A stretch of 64,000 bases of DNA, from NCBI GenBank assembly GCA_958510875.1, contig OY294068.1, forward strand, positions 173,135,411 through 173,199,410, given 5' to 3'. This DNA is from Endomychus coccineus. Taxonomy: Eukaryota > Arthropoda > Insecta > Coleoptera > Endomychidae. The notes under the pieces are model-generated. The model was not told the DNA's origin. It ran no database searches and saw only the letters and a list, made by a program, of their open reading frames with translations. The position numbers and the translations under genes were made by a program. Of this stretch, positions 21,308 to 31,794 are shown one piece after another; the first letter of the stretch is position 1, and each line of letters opens with the position of its first letter.

Positions 21308-22168
21308 GTAAGTTAAATCAGCAATCAACTATAAGACGTAAAAAACTTCTAGAAAATCTCGTCTGGTTAAAACCGCACATTCTGAAAGCGTATATCTAAC
21401 GCAACAATGACAAAATAAATTGGATTAAGGCATACCCTGCTAGTGACTTGTAGAGTTCCACAATAGCTCATCATTCCGATTTCCTATCCATTCGAGTTTG
21501 AGCCCTAGGGAGCCGGCCATAAGAAACATACCGTTAAAAGTGTTTACTGAACTGTCAGGTCCGGAAAATGTCTTGAAAAGCATTTTCCCTTTAAGAACGG
21601 GAACACTTATCCAATCTACTGCGACCCACCTTCCAGGGATGGACTCTTATTTATTTCATGTTGAAACTTTGAATCATCCTGGTATAAGTCGAGATCACAG
21701 TTCTACTGGATAGTGATTATCTATTTATTTCATTTAACTCACCACTGATTTTAAAGGTTATGCTCCACTTCTCAAGTTTCACCTCACCATGACCCCAAGA
21801 AAGTATAAAAGTACAATATATGAAGGCAAGGAAAGAATTCCTTCCAAGGCGTATGTTCATGAATATCAAAATACGTGAGGCTTTATAGTGAATTTTCATA
21901 ATTAACCGAATACCCTTTTATTTCTGGTCACACACTCCTACAAAAACTATGATTATTCCGCCGTACTCTCTTGGGCAATTTTATGGAAGATGATCTTTAA
22001 GAAGATCTTCATTCTGATTCTGCAATAACCACGAAACGTATGTTGTAAAATTGAACTTCTAGATATATTAGATCAATCGATCGTTAGATTGAGAAACTTA
22101 TTGAACTTCAAGATTCTAATAGATAACGAAGGAACTATACGCTGCTTAATGTTTTCTGATTTACATTT
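21308..22168. other. No recognised gene
   Basis: A 71-codon frame (21498-21713) has no recognisable signature. No repeat family is recognised. Confidence 0.3.
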
Positions 22169-23207
22169 AGTGGAGTAAATCTGGCAACCCTTTTTTTTTG
22201 GCCAAAAAGATGTTTTTAGACAATTTTAAGGGTAGTTTAGCAAAAAAAATCAATATCTCTGGTTGTATCGAAGATTAAGAAACCAAAGTAGTACCCTTTC
22301 AGTCCAAATTTCAAGTTGATCCGACCTTCCCCTCCCCGTAATAGATATATATAGACTCATATATGCAAGGAATCTTTCGTAACTGCTAACTCGGTCATTT
22401 TCCAACCGATTCAGCTGAAATTCGTACTGAAGATAGGAGTTATGGTCTCAAAACTACCCTCTAAATTTCAAATGAAAATATTGAACAGTTTTTCCAAAAT
22501 TCAACTTTAAGTAAATTTTTTAGTTATTTTTCAAATTAAGATATCTCATGTCCTTTACATCCGATCGGGATCTGCTTTGCGAGAAAATGTAGGTATTCGC
22601 ATATAGTTTTATGTCATGGAACTCATTTTTCAAATATTATTTTTTCCGGTCTATATTGGCCATTTTGGTTAATTTGAGATAAATCGAATGACGTTCACGT
22701 GAGGAGCGCGTAGCTGGCGAGTTAGAAAAGTGCAAACTGGTTGTACCTAATACGGCTTTACGACGACTTTTCGCGTGCCGTTTTCGCCCGACGGCCCTTC
22801 TTTTTTCGATAAATGTCCATTAAATAGGAAACTTTAATTAAAATAGAAACAGATACTCCCAGGTCTTAGCTACGCGCGTCTAACGTGCGAGTCGCACGGT
22901 GCGACGTACCAGAAGGAATTTTCTAGGTACTTAAATATACCCGAAGCGGGTGAAAGCTAGCGGCCCACAGCCGAAAATACTTTATTACAACTGGCGCCGC
23001 CCGCACGGTGCACGAAACGGCCCCAACATAACAAAATGATTACGTTCGTAGCTTATTACATAGGACGTCTGGCGTTCATGCAATTGTGTTTTTATACAAT
23101 TTGAACCTTCTAATTTCGATAGGCCATGTGAAAATCCCGGAGCCTAAAGCTAAGCATCGTAAAATTTTCGCCAACCTTGCCTTTTTTCTCGCCAGATTTA
23201 CTCCACT
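22169..23207. mobile_element. Non-autonomous element with AGTGGAGTAAATCTGGC termini
   Basis: The left end AGTGGAGTAAATCTGGC (22169) recurs inverted as GCCAGATTTACTCCACT at 23191-23207. The inner part 22676-23145 is much richer in CpG than its surroundings (for example GCGCGTAGCTGGCGAG, CTACGCGCGTCTAACGTGCG and GGCGCCGCCCGCACGGTG). No transposase is seen. A second, truncated copy of the inner part lies at 24417-24925, where both lengths and internal segments differ. Confidence 0.7.
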
Positions 23208-23779
23208 AATTCTTGAACCATTTTTAGATTAACGTTTTATTAGTTTTCTCGGTATTTTAGTTCTATATTATGACTACGAATATAATAAGACTTCTTTATG
23301 AAGTTTCATGTCATCAAACATTGTCATGTTAGTTACTGTTACCATGTAATTTAGAACAGCATAGATGACTATGATTTAAGAAATGCATCTGCAGCCGACT
23401 TGTGTCTAGAAATCCAATTAAAACTGCAAGACATTGGATCGGTAGTACGTGAAAAAGTATTATAAGAAAATGTCAATAAAGCAATTGATGTGCATGAAAT
23501 AGATTGAAATTCGCTAGTCAAGATACTAAAGATAATATTCCATTATTTTACAAGTCTAAATAAGTACCATAATTCTACGGAAGTAGCTATTCTATGTTTT
23601 ACATTTCATGTTTCCTATGTATTACATCTATCACTAACCAGTAATATAATGAAAGTTTAATTTGAAAGCTTTATCAGAAATTTCACACAGTCAGATAATA
23701 CTTATCTTTTGAAGTTAAATTAAATACACAATACAATTGACAAGAGAAAGTAATTATTCAAAATATCTGAATTTGGTTG

Positions 23780-24159
23780 TGTTTGAATCAGATTGTTATG
23801 AAGTTTTGATTGAGTGAAATCAGTTTTATCACTGACTTTTCTGAATTTGGATACTTTCTAATATCAAATGTTTATCATTATTCTTTCCAATATTCCAAAT
23901 TTTTGTATTGTCAAATGAATGATTTGTGTCCTTATATGTTCATCAAGTGCAGCAGTGCATGAATTCCCTGTATATTTATGTTCATTCAATCTTTTATCCA
24001 TCATGTATTGGGAATATTGGCCGATGTATACTCTCTTGCAATCTTTACAAGTGGTGGAATATACTATTTCTTTGAACGGTGGGCTGCTTTTCAATTTTGT
24101 AAAAAGACATTTTGGTTTAAATAATTCTGATGGCTTATATTTAGAACATAAGGTTTTAC
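23780..24159 (-). pseudogene. Penelope-like element: GIY-YIG endonuclease domain
   Basis: On the minus strand, from 24159, the frame reads KYKPSELFKPKCLFTKLKSS, then EIVYSTTCKDCKRVYIGQYS (the VY...C-x2-C...VYIGQ start of the PLE-type GIY-YIG domain), then DKRLNEHKYTGN, ALDEHIRTQ and FGILER. A frameshift leads on to NDKHLILESIQIQKS, the final helix. PLEs encode a reverse transcriptase followed by this endonuclease, which nicks target DNA for priming. The upstream RT is cut off at 24160, exactly where an inverted-repeat element begins, so that insertion probably split the PLE. Confidence 0.7.
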
Positions 24160-25070
24160 TACCGGGATATCACAAATTATCTTGGTCAAGGGTGGTTGTG
24201 GAATCTAGAACGTGTGTCTCACTTTACGTTTGAAATAATTATATCACTGTCACACTGACATCATCAATAACCTACAAATTTCATACCTATTTATTTCAGT
24301 TGTAAAACAATAATGAACTACAAATTATGAAATAATTATGTGAACTTTGAACCTTTTCAGAGGTCGTGATAGCCATAATCCGGATCAAAAACTGTTTTGA
24401 AATAGTTAATTTTCCGTAAATCGAATGACGTTCACGTGAGAAGCCCGTAGCACGCGAGTTAGAAAAGTGCCGTTTTCGCTCCATGTAGTTAGATTTAGTA
24501 TCGGACCATGCCCGACGACCCTTCTTTTTTCGATAAATGTCCATTAAATAAGAAAATTCAATTAAAACAGTTTGAGCTATTCTCAGATCTCAGCTACGCG
24601 TGTATAACGTGCGACGTACCAAAGGGAATTTTCTCGCGACTAAAATATACACGAAGCGGGTAAAAGCTAGCGGCCCATAGCCAAAAACACTTTATTACAA
24701 CTGGCGCTGGTCGCACGGGGCAAGAAACGGCCCCAAATTAACAAGACCGAGGTAAAATGTATAAACTCTAACTTACGCGCAGCGAGCTCCTCGAGGCATA
24801 TGTCAAAATGATTTCGTTCGTAGCTAATTACATAGGACGTCTGGCGTTCATGCAATTATTTTTTTAGATAATTCGAACCTTCTAATTTCGATAGGCCACG
24901 TGAAAATCCCGAAGTGCAAAGCGCTAAAGACTTATGAAGGTTACAATATTCGTATAAAATTCCGAAATTTCGCACTTTCAGAAACTTATGACATAATTAT
25001 TTCATACTTTAAGACACACGTTTTAGATTCCACAACCCCCTCGACCAAGATAATTTTTGATATCCCGGTA
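24160..25070. mobile_element. Inverted-repeat element (TACCGGGATATCA ends) with nested CpG-rich copy
   Basis: The left arm begins TACCGGGATATCACAAATTA and continues through TTATCTTGGTCAAGGGTGG. The right arm carries the reverse complement, ending TTTTTGATATCCCGGTA at 25070. The arms match over about 80-100 bp (24160-24245 against 24985-25070). The interior is largely a partial copy of the CpG-rich element at 22169-23207 (24417-24925). The element interrupts a PLE GIY-YIG gene at its left border. Confidence 0.7.
24417..24925 (+). repeat. Second, partial copy of the CpG-rich element interior
   Basis: It aligns colinearly with 22683-23142: AATCGAATGACGTTCACGTG, then TTTTTTCGATAAATGTCCAT, CGAAGCGGG, AAAGCTAGCGGCCCA, ACTTTATTACAACTGGCGC, CATAGGACGTCTGGCGTTC and TTCTAATTTCGATAGGCCA. 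It lacks the AGTGGAGTAAAT termini. Insertions and deletions of tens of bases separate the two copies. Confidence 0.8.
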
Positions 25071-27107
25071 TATTACTGGATTTTTTCTATAGACCGTTGA
25101 TATATAATAATGATATGCACATGTTTTTAGATCGAAACTGCAATTTCAACTAAATTAGCATCTAGTTTATAAACTAACTGAGGGTCTTGGCTAATTTTTT
25201 TGATATAAGAATGTTTTCCAACAATACTGCCAAGTCTAAAAGTCTTCTTTGGCATCATTATCGAACTACAATCTTGTTCGACAACTCGAAAGCAGTACAT
25301 CAAATTGCCATAGATGTCAAATAAGACATTTCCTATAACAGAAATAGAAAGGTAACGGAAAGTGGAACAAATTAAATTGAAAGATAATTGAACTATCAGA
25401 AATAGAAGACGTTTTGCCTGCACAAGTCTCCATGAACTTGACAAGATGTTGCTCTAATTTTACTATTCTCTGAACCTAAATAGTTTCCAAGTCGTATTTC
25501 TACTTACTAACTGGTTGTAACACGGAAACTTCCATTGTGATCCGATGGTTTACCGGTATATTGAGAAAACTAGTGTTTAGTTTGTAACCAGTTAGCAGAA
25601 ACTATTCTCAATCGTTATAGAAAATACCTATATATTATTTTATCTGCTGCTTACATATTAAGAATGGCCATTGAAATGTCATAATGACATACTTTATAGG
25701 ACTGAGTCCGTTAAAGTTATATTAAAGTACTTATTTTCATGAATGTGGTATATGCATCAGTTGTCTTGTTCTTTACGGCACTGCTTGTCGCCTTAGAGAT
25801 ATATTTATATGCTTGCCGCAAATCGGCAGATTCCAAAAATTCGTTGCTCATTCGTAAAACTTATTATCTTTAATTTAAATGTATGATTCTAGTAGATAGT
25901 ATTCTTATGTAGGGGAGACTGAAAATAGTTGGTACAGTTTCACTTAATATCTTTTTTATGGATTTTGTAATCGCTATTTGAAATTTGAAAGTGCAAATTT
26001 CTTGTGGTGTTGTGAATTATTGTACCAACCTGCCAGATTGTCATGTTAGTCAAGTTTTCCGTTCATGTTTCTAATGTTTGAGACACAAAAGTATGTGGAG
26101 GTAAAGCCACAAAACATGCCTTGATGCCCCAATCTTCTTTAATAGATGAATATTTATTATGAGATATACATTTGTGTAGTTACAAGTAAATGTATTACTT
26201 TTTCTTGACACGCTTTCCAGCCACTAGGTATATTTTCTTTTGACAAACTGAATTGATATAAATTTCACAATTTAGCGATGGTTTCTTGATCTAAAAGGGA
26301 GTTCCTTTGGGTTCTGATGTGTTTTGATTGCGATTGCAATTTTCATACTTATGTCATTAGAAAATAAATTCTGAACGTAAATAACTATATGTTTTAAATA
26401 TCTACATAATCCTTTTCAGCTATCAAACTAGAAAACTAGAACGACGCATATTCTATAATAGTATACTAGTACATTGAAATTTACAGTTAATTCACCCGAG
26501 CAAGTTGTAGGACTTGATTTGCTGTTTTCAGTCCTTTAAAACTCGCTTCAAAATGAAAATCAAAGGCTAACGAGGCGGTTCTATCATCAAATGACGATAA
26601 TTACGAATTACCATAATGTATAATATAATAAAGACTTCCACGAGTGTAGATGAGTGCTTTGTGCCGGTACAAAATGGCGGTAATTCCTTCCTGACGGGGG
26701 ATTTCGTTTTCGGTTCGTTAGGAATCATGATGAAAATTTCGCTCGCTATATTTGAGGTCTCAGATTAAATCGTTTATATTATAATGGCTTTGTAATCTTG
26801 TTCCTTACAAATGGCTGAAGTTTAGCGTTAACTACGGCATAATTGAACATTGACTTAATATATTTATTTCATAGATCATGGCAATCAGTTCAATAATGAT
26901 TATCTTATGTATCGAGTTAACGTGAACTTATTATACTCTGATATCTATCAATATATTAAATAAATGTAGGATGATATCTCAAAGGTACGGAAATTTGTTA
27001 GGCACCTATATAATTAACAAAGTTCCCATAGTTATCTCATTTTGAAATTGATGAGGTTTATGGACTAGTCTATCTATTGTCTATATAAAAAGAACCAATC
27101 ACTCTTA
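25071..27107. other. No recognised gene or element
   Basis: AT-rich sequence with no frame that I can relate to a family. A 105-codon minus-strand frame (25444-25127) lacks any signature. Nothing else stands out. Confidence 0.3.
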
Positions 27108-27123
27108 TCCACTAAAAATGCTG

Positions 27124-27165
27124 TACTGACAACCTTTCAGCTACCAAGTAGACATCATCAGAGTA
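27124..27165 (-). ncRNA. Hammerhead-ribozyme-like motif (copy a)
   Basis: On the minus strand: helix I strand TACT, core CTGATGA, a helix II candidate (CTAC-TTG-GTAG), GAAA, then GGTTGTC and the matching helix I strand AGTA directly after the GTC cleavage triplet. TACT and AGTA are exactly complementary and adjoin the core on both sides, as required. The base after GAAA is G instead of C, which weakens helix III. A more decayed relative is at 56532-56580 (+). Confidence 0.4.
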
Positions 27166-27350
27166 AACTAAATAAAATACTATTTTGAATTGATATTTAC
27201 ATAAAGGATTACATACCCTCAGCTGGAGATAAATCTGAATTTATTAAATTGCTTTTTAGCTATACATTTCCATCTCTTCTAAACTAGCAAGATTATATAT
27301 AAATTCTCGAGAAATAATAGGTCACACTGACACATACGTTTATTATTTTC

Positions 27351-27392
27351 GTCTTTACGTACGTTTCGGTCTCACGACCACCATCAGAAGAC
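27351..27392 (-). ncRNA. Hammerhead-ribozyme-like motif (copy b) in a PLE 3' region
   Basis: On the minus strand: GTCTT, core CTGATGG (consensus CUGANGA, last A changed to G), T, helix II GGTC-GTGA-GACC, GAAA, helix III AC-GTAC-GT, A, then AAGAC. GTCTT and AAGAC pair perfectly and sit exactly against the core and the cleavage site. It lies downstream of the PLE GIY-YIG coding end at 27785. The core change may abolish activity. Confidence 0.5.
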
Positions 27393-27924
27393 TTATTATG
27401 TCCTAAACGGGATTTCTTGAAACTATTTTACTAGAACAAAGCATCCTTATCGCACCGATTTCAATTAAAAATGCCCACTTCGCAGCAATGAACAGAACCA
27501 CGAATAATCGAAATTATACCCCATCAATGTTTCAAGTATAAAATAATTCAAGAATCCACTATTTAGCAATATTCTTATAATATACAAACGCATATTAGTG
27601 TAGTCTATTAACGACTGAAGACCAAAGATATTACGTTAAATGTCTACTTTCGAACCAAATGTTAAGATTTATGAGGTAATAGAAAAAGGTTATGTCAAAC
27701 CTTATTGGAATTACCACTTTTGAGGCCTTCTTCCTAAAATATACTTTCCACATTATAAAGACGCATTTAGGAATTTGCAAAGTTTTAATTAATTAAATTA
27801 GTATAAATCTGACTTAAAGTCTTAATATCTGTCCTATGATTTACAGATTTGGAGTGACGTTTTATGTGAATCATCTCCAGAATAGATCTTTTATAATAAT
27901 TGGTTTCCTCAGTTAGAATATTAA

Positions 27925-28450
27925 CATTTTTAATTGTTTGCAATGCCGCCCCATACTACGATTGCGTAGTTTATATGGGTTTGGACCAAACTGTTATACA
28001 GGGTTATCATTTGGGTTAGGCTGAAGAGTTTTTGGAATAATTTGAATTTTGTTATGAGAGATCTCAGTTTTTTAGTAACATATTCCGCATGTTTATTCCA
28101 CCTAAGATTCCGATCGATTACTAGACCGAGATATTTGATATTCTCTTTCATTTCTATTTCTATGTTATTGCTGTTGGTACTAACTCTGAGTCTTTCATAA
28201 GGGGGCAAGTTGTTATTGTAAATCGTAAAGGGAATGAAGTAAGTTTTGGAAAAATTAATTGTTAGTATTCTGCTGTTGAACCAATTTACTAAAGTGGCTA
28301 GGTCTTTTTCGGCTGTGTCTTTTAGGTCGTTCCAGTTTTTATCGCGGTAAATGAGTGCTGTGTCGTCGGCAAAGCTGATGATGTTACCCTTCACATTCAT
28401 AAATAAATCGTTGATATATATATTGAATATTTGTAATATTTTCTCCATTC
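27925..28450 (-). pseudogene. LINE reverse transcriptase fragment (relative of 7047-9626)
   Basis: The minus-strand frame begins near IYINDLFMNVKGNIISFADD with the catalytic FADDT, then LATLVNWFNSRILTINFSKT, ENIKYLGLVIDRNLRWNKHA, LVQTHINYAIVVWGG. This equals the YADDT to WGG part of the large ORF2 at 7047-9626 at moderate identity, so it is the same or a sister family. Everything upstream of the YIND box and downstream of WGG is missing. PLE coding sequence follows directly at 27924. Confidence 0.8.
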
Positions 28451-29519
28451 ATGAATATATTTTTTGGAACAAGTAGGTACCGGTATAACTCACTCATATA
28501 AGTTATAGTAGCACACGAAACGAAAAATATATGATGATCCATTTGACTACAAAAGGATAGAAACAATGGTTATCACAGGCTTCTGCCACGATCCAGCAAA
28601 TCGAAACAGTTATCTACTTTTATCAACTTTGTTTCCAATCGATGAAGAATTTTTTGAAATTTATTATTGGTGGAGGTATAAGCTAGAGAGTTGATACATA
28701 TATAATAATGCACAATAAATTCATATGATAGATTAGAATAATTCAACTTAATTAAGTTATGTATTTATACAACATAATAATAACTAATATATCTACTACA
28801 ATTCTAAAATTCTGTGTAGCAAAGCACAGCATCCTACTTGTAGTGGTTTCGTGTTATGTAAGTAGGTATATACTGTTATGATACTCTCTACTGAGTTTTG
28901 ATTTAAATAGGCTTTACTTGATTATAAATAAGTTTCAATGATTTATATTTGTAATGAAATTCTTTTTTATATTCCGGCTAGCTCTTATTGATTTTTATTT
29001 TTACTTTGATTTGATTGAATTGATATTAGTATTATATTATATGGAATTAAATGAAAAACCTTAGTTAAAATGTTAAAACTTTTATAATTCTATTTGTTTA
29101 TGAACCCTGTATCATATTATGTTTACAAATTATACAAATTAACTTTATGCTTCTAAAGTTTTCTATGCTGACAATTTTCTTTATGCTTTAAAATTCTCTA
29201 TGTTTCAAGTTAACCTCAATCTCCTTAAAATTAATTCACAATTACAATAACAATTTAACATCCAGATACTACCATACAATGATGAAATTTTAAATAGACT
29301 TACTCTTTATATCCTACAAATATTAGAATAAATGTTGGTAAAGTTCCGTAGGTTTTGATATTTCCTTGTTTTATTTGGTAATTCACTTTTAAAATATTTA
29401 CTCTGCTATAACACATTCACAGATAATACGTGATTCTTCTTCTTAATCAGGAACTTGTTTATTTTGTTGATAATTGTTTTATTCTTTTTCAAGATATAAA
29501 ACTTTGTTATTTACAACAA
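28451..29519. other. Very AT-rich, no gene seen
   Basis: Long AT-rich sequence. Around 29130-29210 short CTTTATGCTT/TTCTATG words recur. Nothing is recognised. Confidence 0.3.
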
Positions 29520-29780
29520 ACTGGAACTGCAATCGAATATTGGTTACTCTCCGATGCCACTTAATTAAATAACTTCGGTTATGTTAACCTTACTGACGTT
29601 GAGATGAAGATTTATGAATACTATTTGCTTCGTAGGAATTACTAATTAACTTTGGTTATATAAACTTTCGGAGCTGCAGATACACTTTCAGTTCTCCGAT
29701 GTTACTACAAACTTAGGTTATGGAAACTTTAATGAGTTGCAAGAGACACATTCAGTGCTCAGATGTAAGTGCAAACTGAT
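29520..29780. repeat. Diverged tandem repeat, about four units of 50-77 bp
   Basis: Successive units begin AACTTCGGTTATGTTAAC (29570), AACTTTGGTTATATAAAC (29647) and AACTTAGGTTATGGAAAC (29711). Each contains a related middle (GCTGCAGATACACTTTCAG; GTTGCAAGAGACACATTCAG) and ends in (T/A)CTCCGATG or GCTCAGATG. A partial fourth unit precedes them, with GAACTGCAATCG and CTCTCCGATG. Divergence is high. Confidence 0.55.
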
Positions 29781-30278
29781 TAGCTTTCCTTTCATTTTGC
29801 CTTTTATAGGTCCCACTAAAGGAAGCTTGTTATTATAATTTTCAGCCAATCAGGTAATTCTTCTTAATATCTAGGAAGCTATTCCCATTGTTGAATCTGA
29901 CAGTTCTTTAGTATTGTTGAATTTTGAAACATCTAATTGTTGTATTAACCAATGAATTGAGTATTTTTAAATTTTTGATATATTGAAGATTTTCAAATTA
30001 ATTAAAGTTATTGTTCATTCTACTATTTAAATTCATGTTACCAACATTTTTTCCCATATTTTGATATATGATAACTTATGATTAGGTTCCTATTAACTTA
30101 ATAATTCTGATTATTATGTCTATTTTGACAGTTGTCATTGCTTAAATCTAATACATAATTTAAAATATAAATAACATCTGTATAACTTTGTAGAACTGAT
30201 ATTTCTTAATACTATCTTATATCTATAACGTATTCTCAACTTATTTTAATAGTTTGCTATCTTTAAATAGTCTTTGAG
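29781..30278. other. AT-rich, no gene seen
   Basis: No coding or repeat signal is recognised between the tandem repeat and the PLE. Confidence 0.3.
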
Positions 30279-30451
30279 TCATTTTACATTTTGGTGACGA
30301 ATAATTTGTGAAATTGAACGTTCTATAGAGGGGGTGGGATCTTTTGGTAGAAGCTTATAGGAATTAGTTTGCAGATGTTGCAGGATTTTGTTATCATAAT
30401 CTGAACGATTCATGACAACAGTGGAGTTTCCTTTATCAGCCCTCATCCGTT
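30279..30451 (-). pseudogene. Penelope-like element: inverted N-terminal segment
   Basis: On the minus strand the frame reads RMRADKGNSTVVMNRSDYDN, then KILQHLQTNSYKLLPKDPTP and SIERSISQII. This is the conserved stretch upstream of the PLE reverse transcriptase (ADKGNxTVVMN, DYxxK, KKDPT). It points away from the rest of the PLE, which begins at 30452 on the other strand. One end of the element was therefore inverted, and the central RT blocks including the catalytic Asp boxes were lost. Confidence 0.75.
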
Positions 30452-31334
30452 TCCCAATATCCGTTTCACCATGGAAGTCGAATCGCAAGGTTCACTCCCG
30501 TTCCTGGATGTATTGGTTAGTCGACAGACTGACGGTACTTTAGGACATTCTGTGTATCGGAAACCCACCCATACCGATAGATACCTCAATGGTCTTTCCC
30601 ACCACCACCCTGCCCAAAAACAATCTGTCATAAACTCCCTGGTCCACAGAGCTGTCAACCTATCTCAGCCTCAATCCTTAAAATCAGAATTAAAACATCT
30701 ATCATCTGCCTTATTATCAAACAATTTCTCCCATTACAACATTCAAAAAGCCATAAAGAAATACACTTCACCTAAAATTCCAAATCGACCTGAACCAGAA
30801 ACCCTCCAACCTGCTTTATCCACGGCCTATCTTCCATATATTCAAAATATAACAGATCGAATTTCCAAAATCCTCAAAAAACATAATATTTCTACCCGTT
30901 TTTCCACACTTCCAAAATTATCTCAGTTTTACAAACCTATCAAAGATCCCCTTCCTCCTCTCCACTCAGAAGGTGTTTATAGTATTCCCTGTTCTTGCGG
31001 TAAAGTCTACATTGGTGAAACAGGTCGTACAGTAGCTACTCGTGTGAAAGAACATGAGCGCTGTACAAGACTTCGTGACACCAGTAGATTTGCACTTGCG
31101 GAACACAAGTTTAACACAAATCATCAAATCCTTTTTGAAGATACTAAAATCCTAGTCCGAGCCCCAAACTTCTATCAGCGAAAAATCCTTGAAGCTATAG
31201 AAATCCTAAAACATCCGAATAATCTAAACCGTGACTCAGGATATTACCTTCCCAACATTTGGAAACCCATCCTCGAAAATTCAACTTCGCACATGATCGC
31301 ACAACGGCAGGGTCAGGGGCTGGAACGAAGTTAA
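30452..31334 (+). CDS. Penelope-like element: RT thumb plus GIY-YIG endonuclease (partial)
   Basis: An open frame of about 290 codons. It starts in IRFTMEVESQGSLPFLDVLV (the late RT block usually FTMExE...LPFLDVLV), then VYRKPTHTDRYLNGLSHHHP and the thumb (SELKHLSSALLSNNFSHYNI). After a linker comes GVYSIPCSCGKVYIGETGRT, the GIY-YIG entry with its Cys pair, then TRVKEHERCTRLRDTSRFAL, AEHKFNTNH and RKILEAIEILKHPNN with the catalytic Glu region. It ends at 31334. The protein would prime and copy the element's RNA at a nicked target. The ATG at 30471 is internal, because the real N-terminus is missing or inverted at 30279-30451. The frame is otherwise clean, so the insertion is fairly young. Confidence 0.85.
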
Positions 31335-31575
31335 CCACCGGAACAAAGGCAGTGAACTATGTAGCGTGAAGGATTTTTCCTACAATAAATACGGCTACAG
31401 AAACCAGTAGAACCAGTTTCAGTTCAAGCCTCAAGCCTGCCCTGAAGATGCCACCTGTAATGGTTGGCGAAACGTCGGCATCAAGTCGAGCTATTGTGAC
31501 GCGGAATCCATCCGGAAGACAAGATTTTTCAAGATTAGCTGTCCGCGGAAGTCTACAATCCAAGATGCTCACTAG
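31335..31575 (+). mobile_element. PLE 3' region
   Basis: Non-coding sequence directly after the PLE stop codon, ending near 31575 where LINE-unrelated sequence begins. It contains GCCCTGAAGATGCCACC and GGTTGGCGAAACGTCGG, the CTGAAGATG...GCGAAACGTCGG pattern common near PLE 3' ends, here read as a hammerhead-like core. Confidence 0.6.
31438..31480 (+). ncRNA. Hammerhead-ribozyme-like motif (copy c) after the PLE gene
   Basis: Helix I strand TGCC (31438-31441), core CTGAAGA (31442-31448), T, helix II GCCACC-TGTAAT-GGTTGGC with one bulge, GAAA (31469-31472), CGTC, then GGCA (31477-31480). TGCC and GGCA are exact complements adjoining the core and the GTC triplet. Helix III would be the self-complementary ACGT with no loop, so a single molecule could not close it, but two molecules could pair there, as proposed for dimeric hammerheads. 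The core bases are all intact. Confidence 0.5.
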
Positions 31576-31639
31576 TTAGTTTTTTATGGTACCTCATTGG
31601 ACCTTCTGAATACATAATTTGATGCCTTACAACTATGAT

Positions 31640-31794
31640 TTTATAAGATTTTGCACATTTTTCGTGAACGAAGGTGGGCGATCTCTTCCTTTTCTATGGA
31701 TATTTTTATGGTCGGTGTTCATCAGTAATTTCGTCTGTTATTCCACCACGAAAGATTCGAGATAGACGAGCTCAAGCTACTCATATGCATGGCA
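31640..31794 (+). pseudogene. CR1/jockey-type LINE C-terminal scrap
   Basis: The frame reads GDLFLFYGYFYGRCSSVISS and then VIPPRKIRDRRAQATHMHG, the C-terminal block also seen on the minus strand at 46060-46140 (RDLSLFYTYFYGWCSSESSS). It precedes, on the same strand, an RT core that should come before it, so two fragments were joined or inserted side by side. Confidence 0.7.

Larger units (their letters stand above)
27108..27924 (-). mobile_element. Penelope-like element 3' part with hammerhead-like motifs
   Basis: From 27920 down to 27785 the minus strand reads VNILTEETNYYKRSILEMIH, then IKRHSKSVNHRTDIKTLSQI and YTNLIN-stop. This is the C-terminal helix region of the PLE GIY-YIG protein (usual form: YYKRxLLEMIHIKRHxKSINHRTD). 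About 390 bp of 3' non-coding sequence follows, ending with a hammerhead-like core at 27351-27392 and a second one at 27124-27165. The block AAGAAATCCCGTTT just before the first core is shared with 48244-48257. The upstream end abuts a LINE fragment at about 27925. Confidence 0.65.

Noticed and set aside
25127..25444. 105-codon minus-strand frame
   Set aside because: The composition is as expected for AT-rich DNA, with no motif, exon borders or neighbour support.
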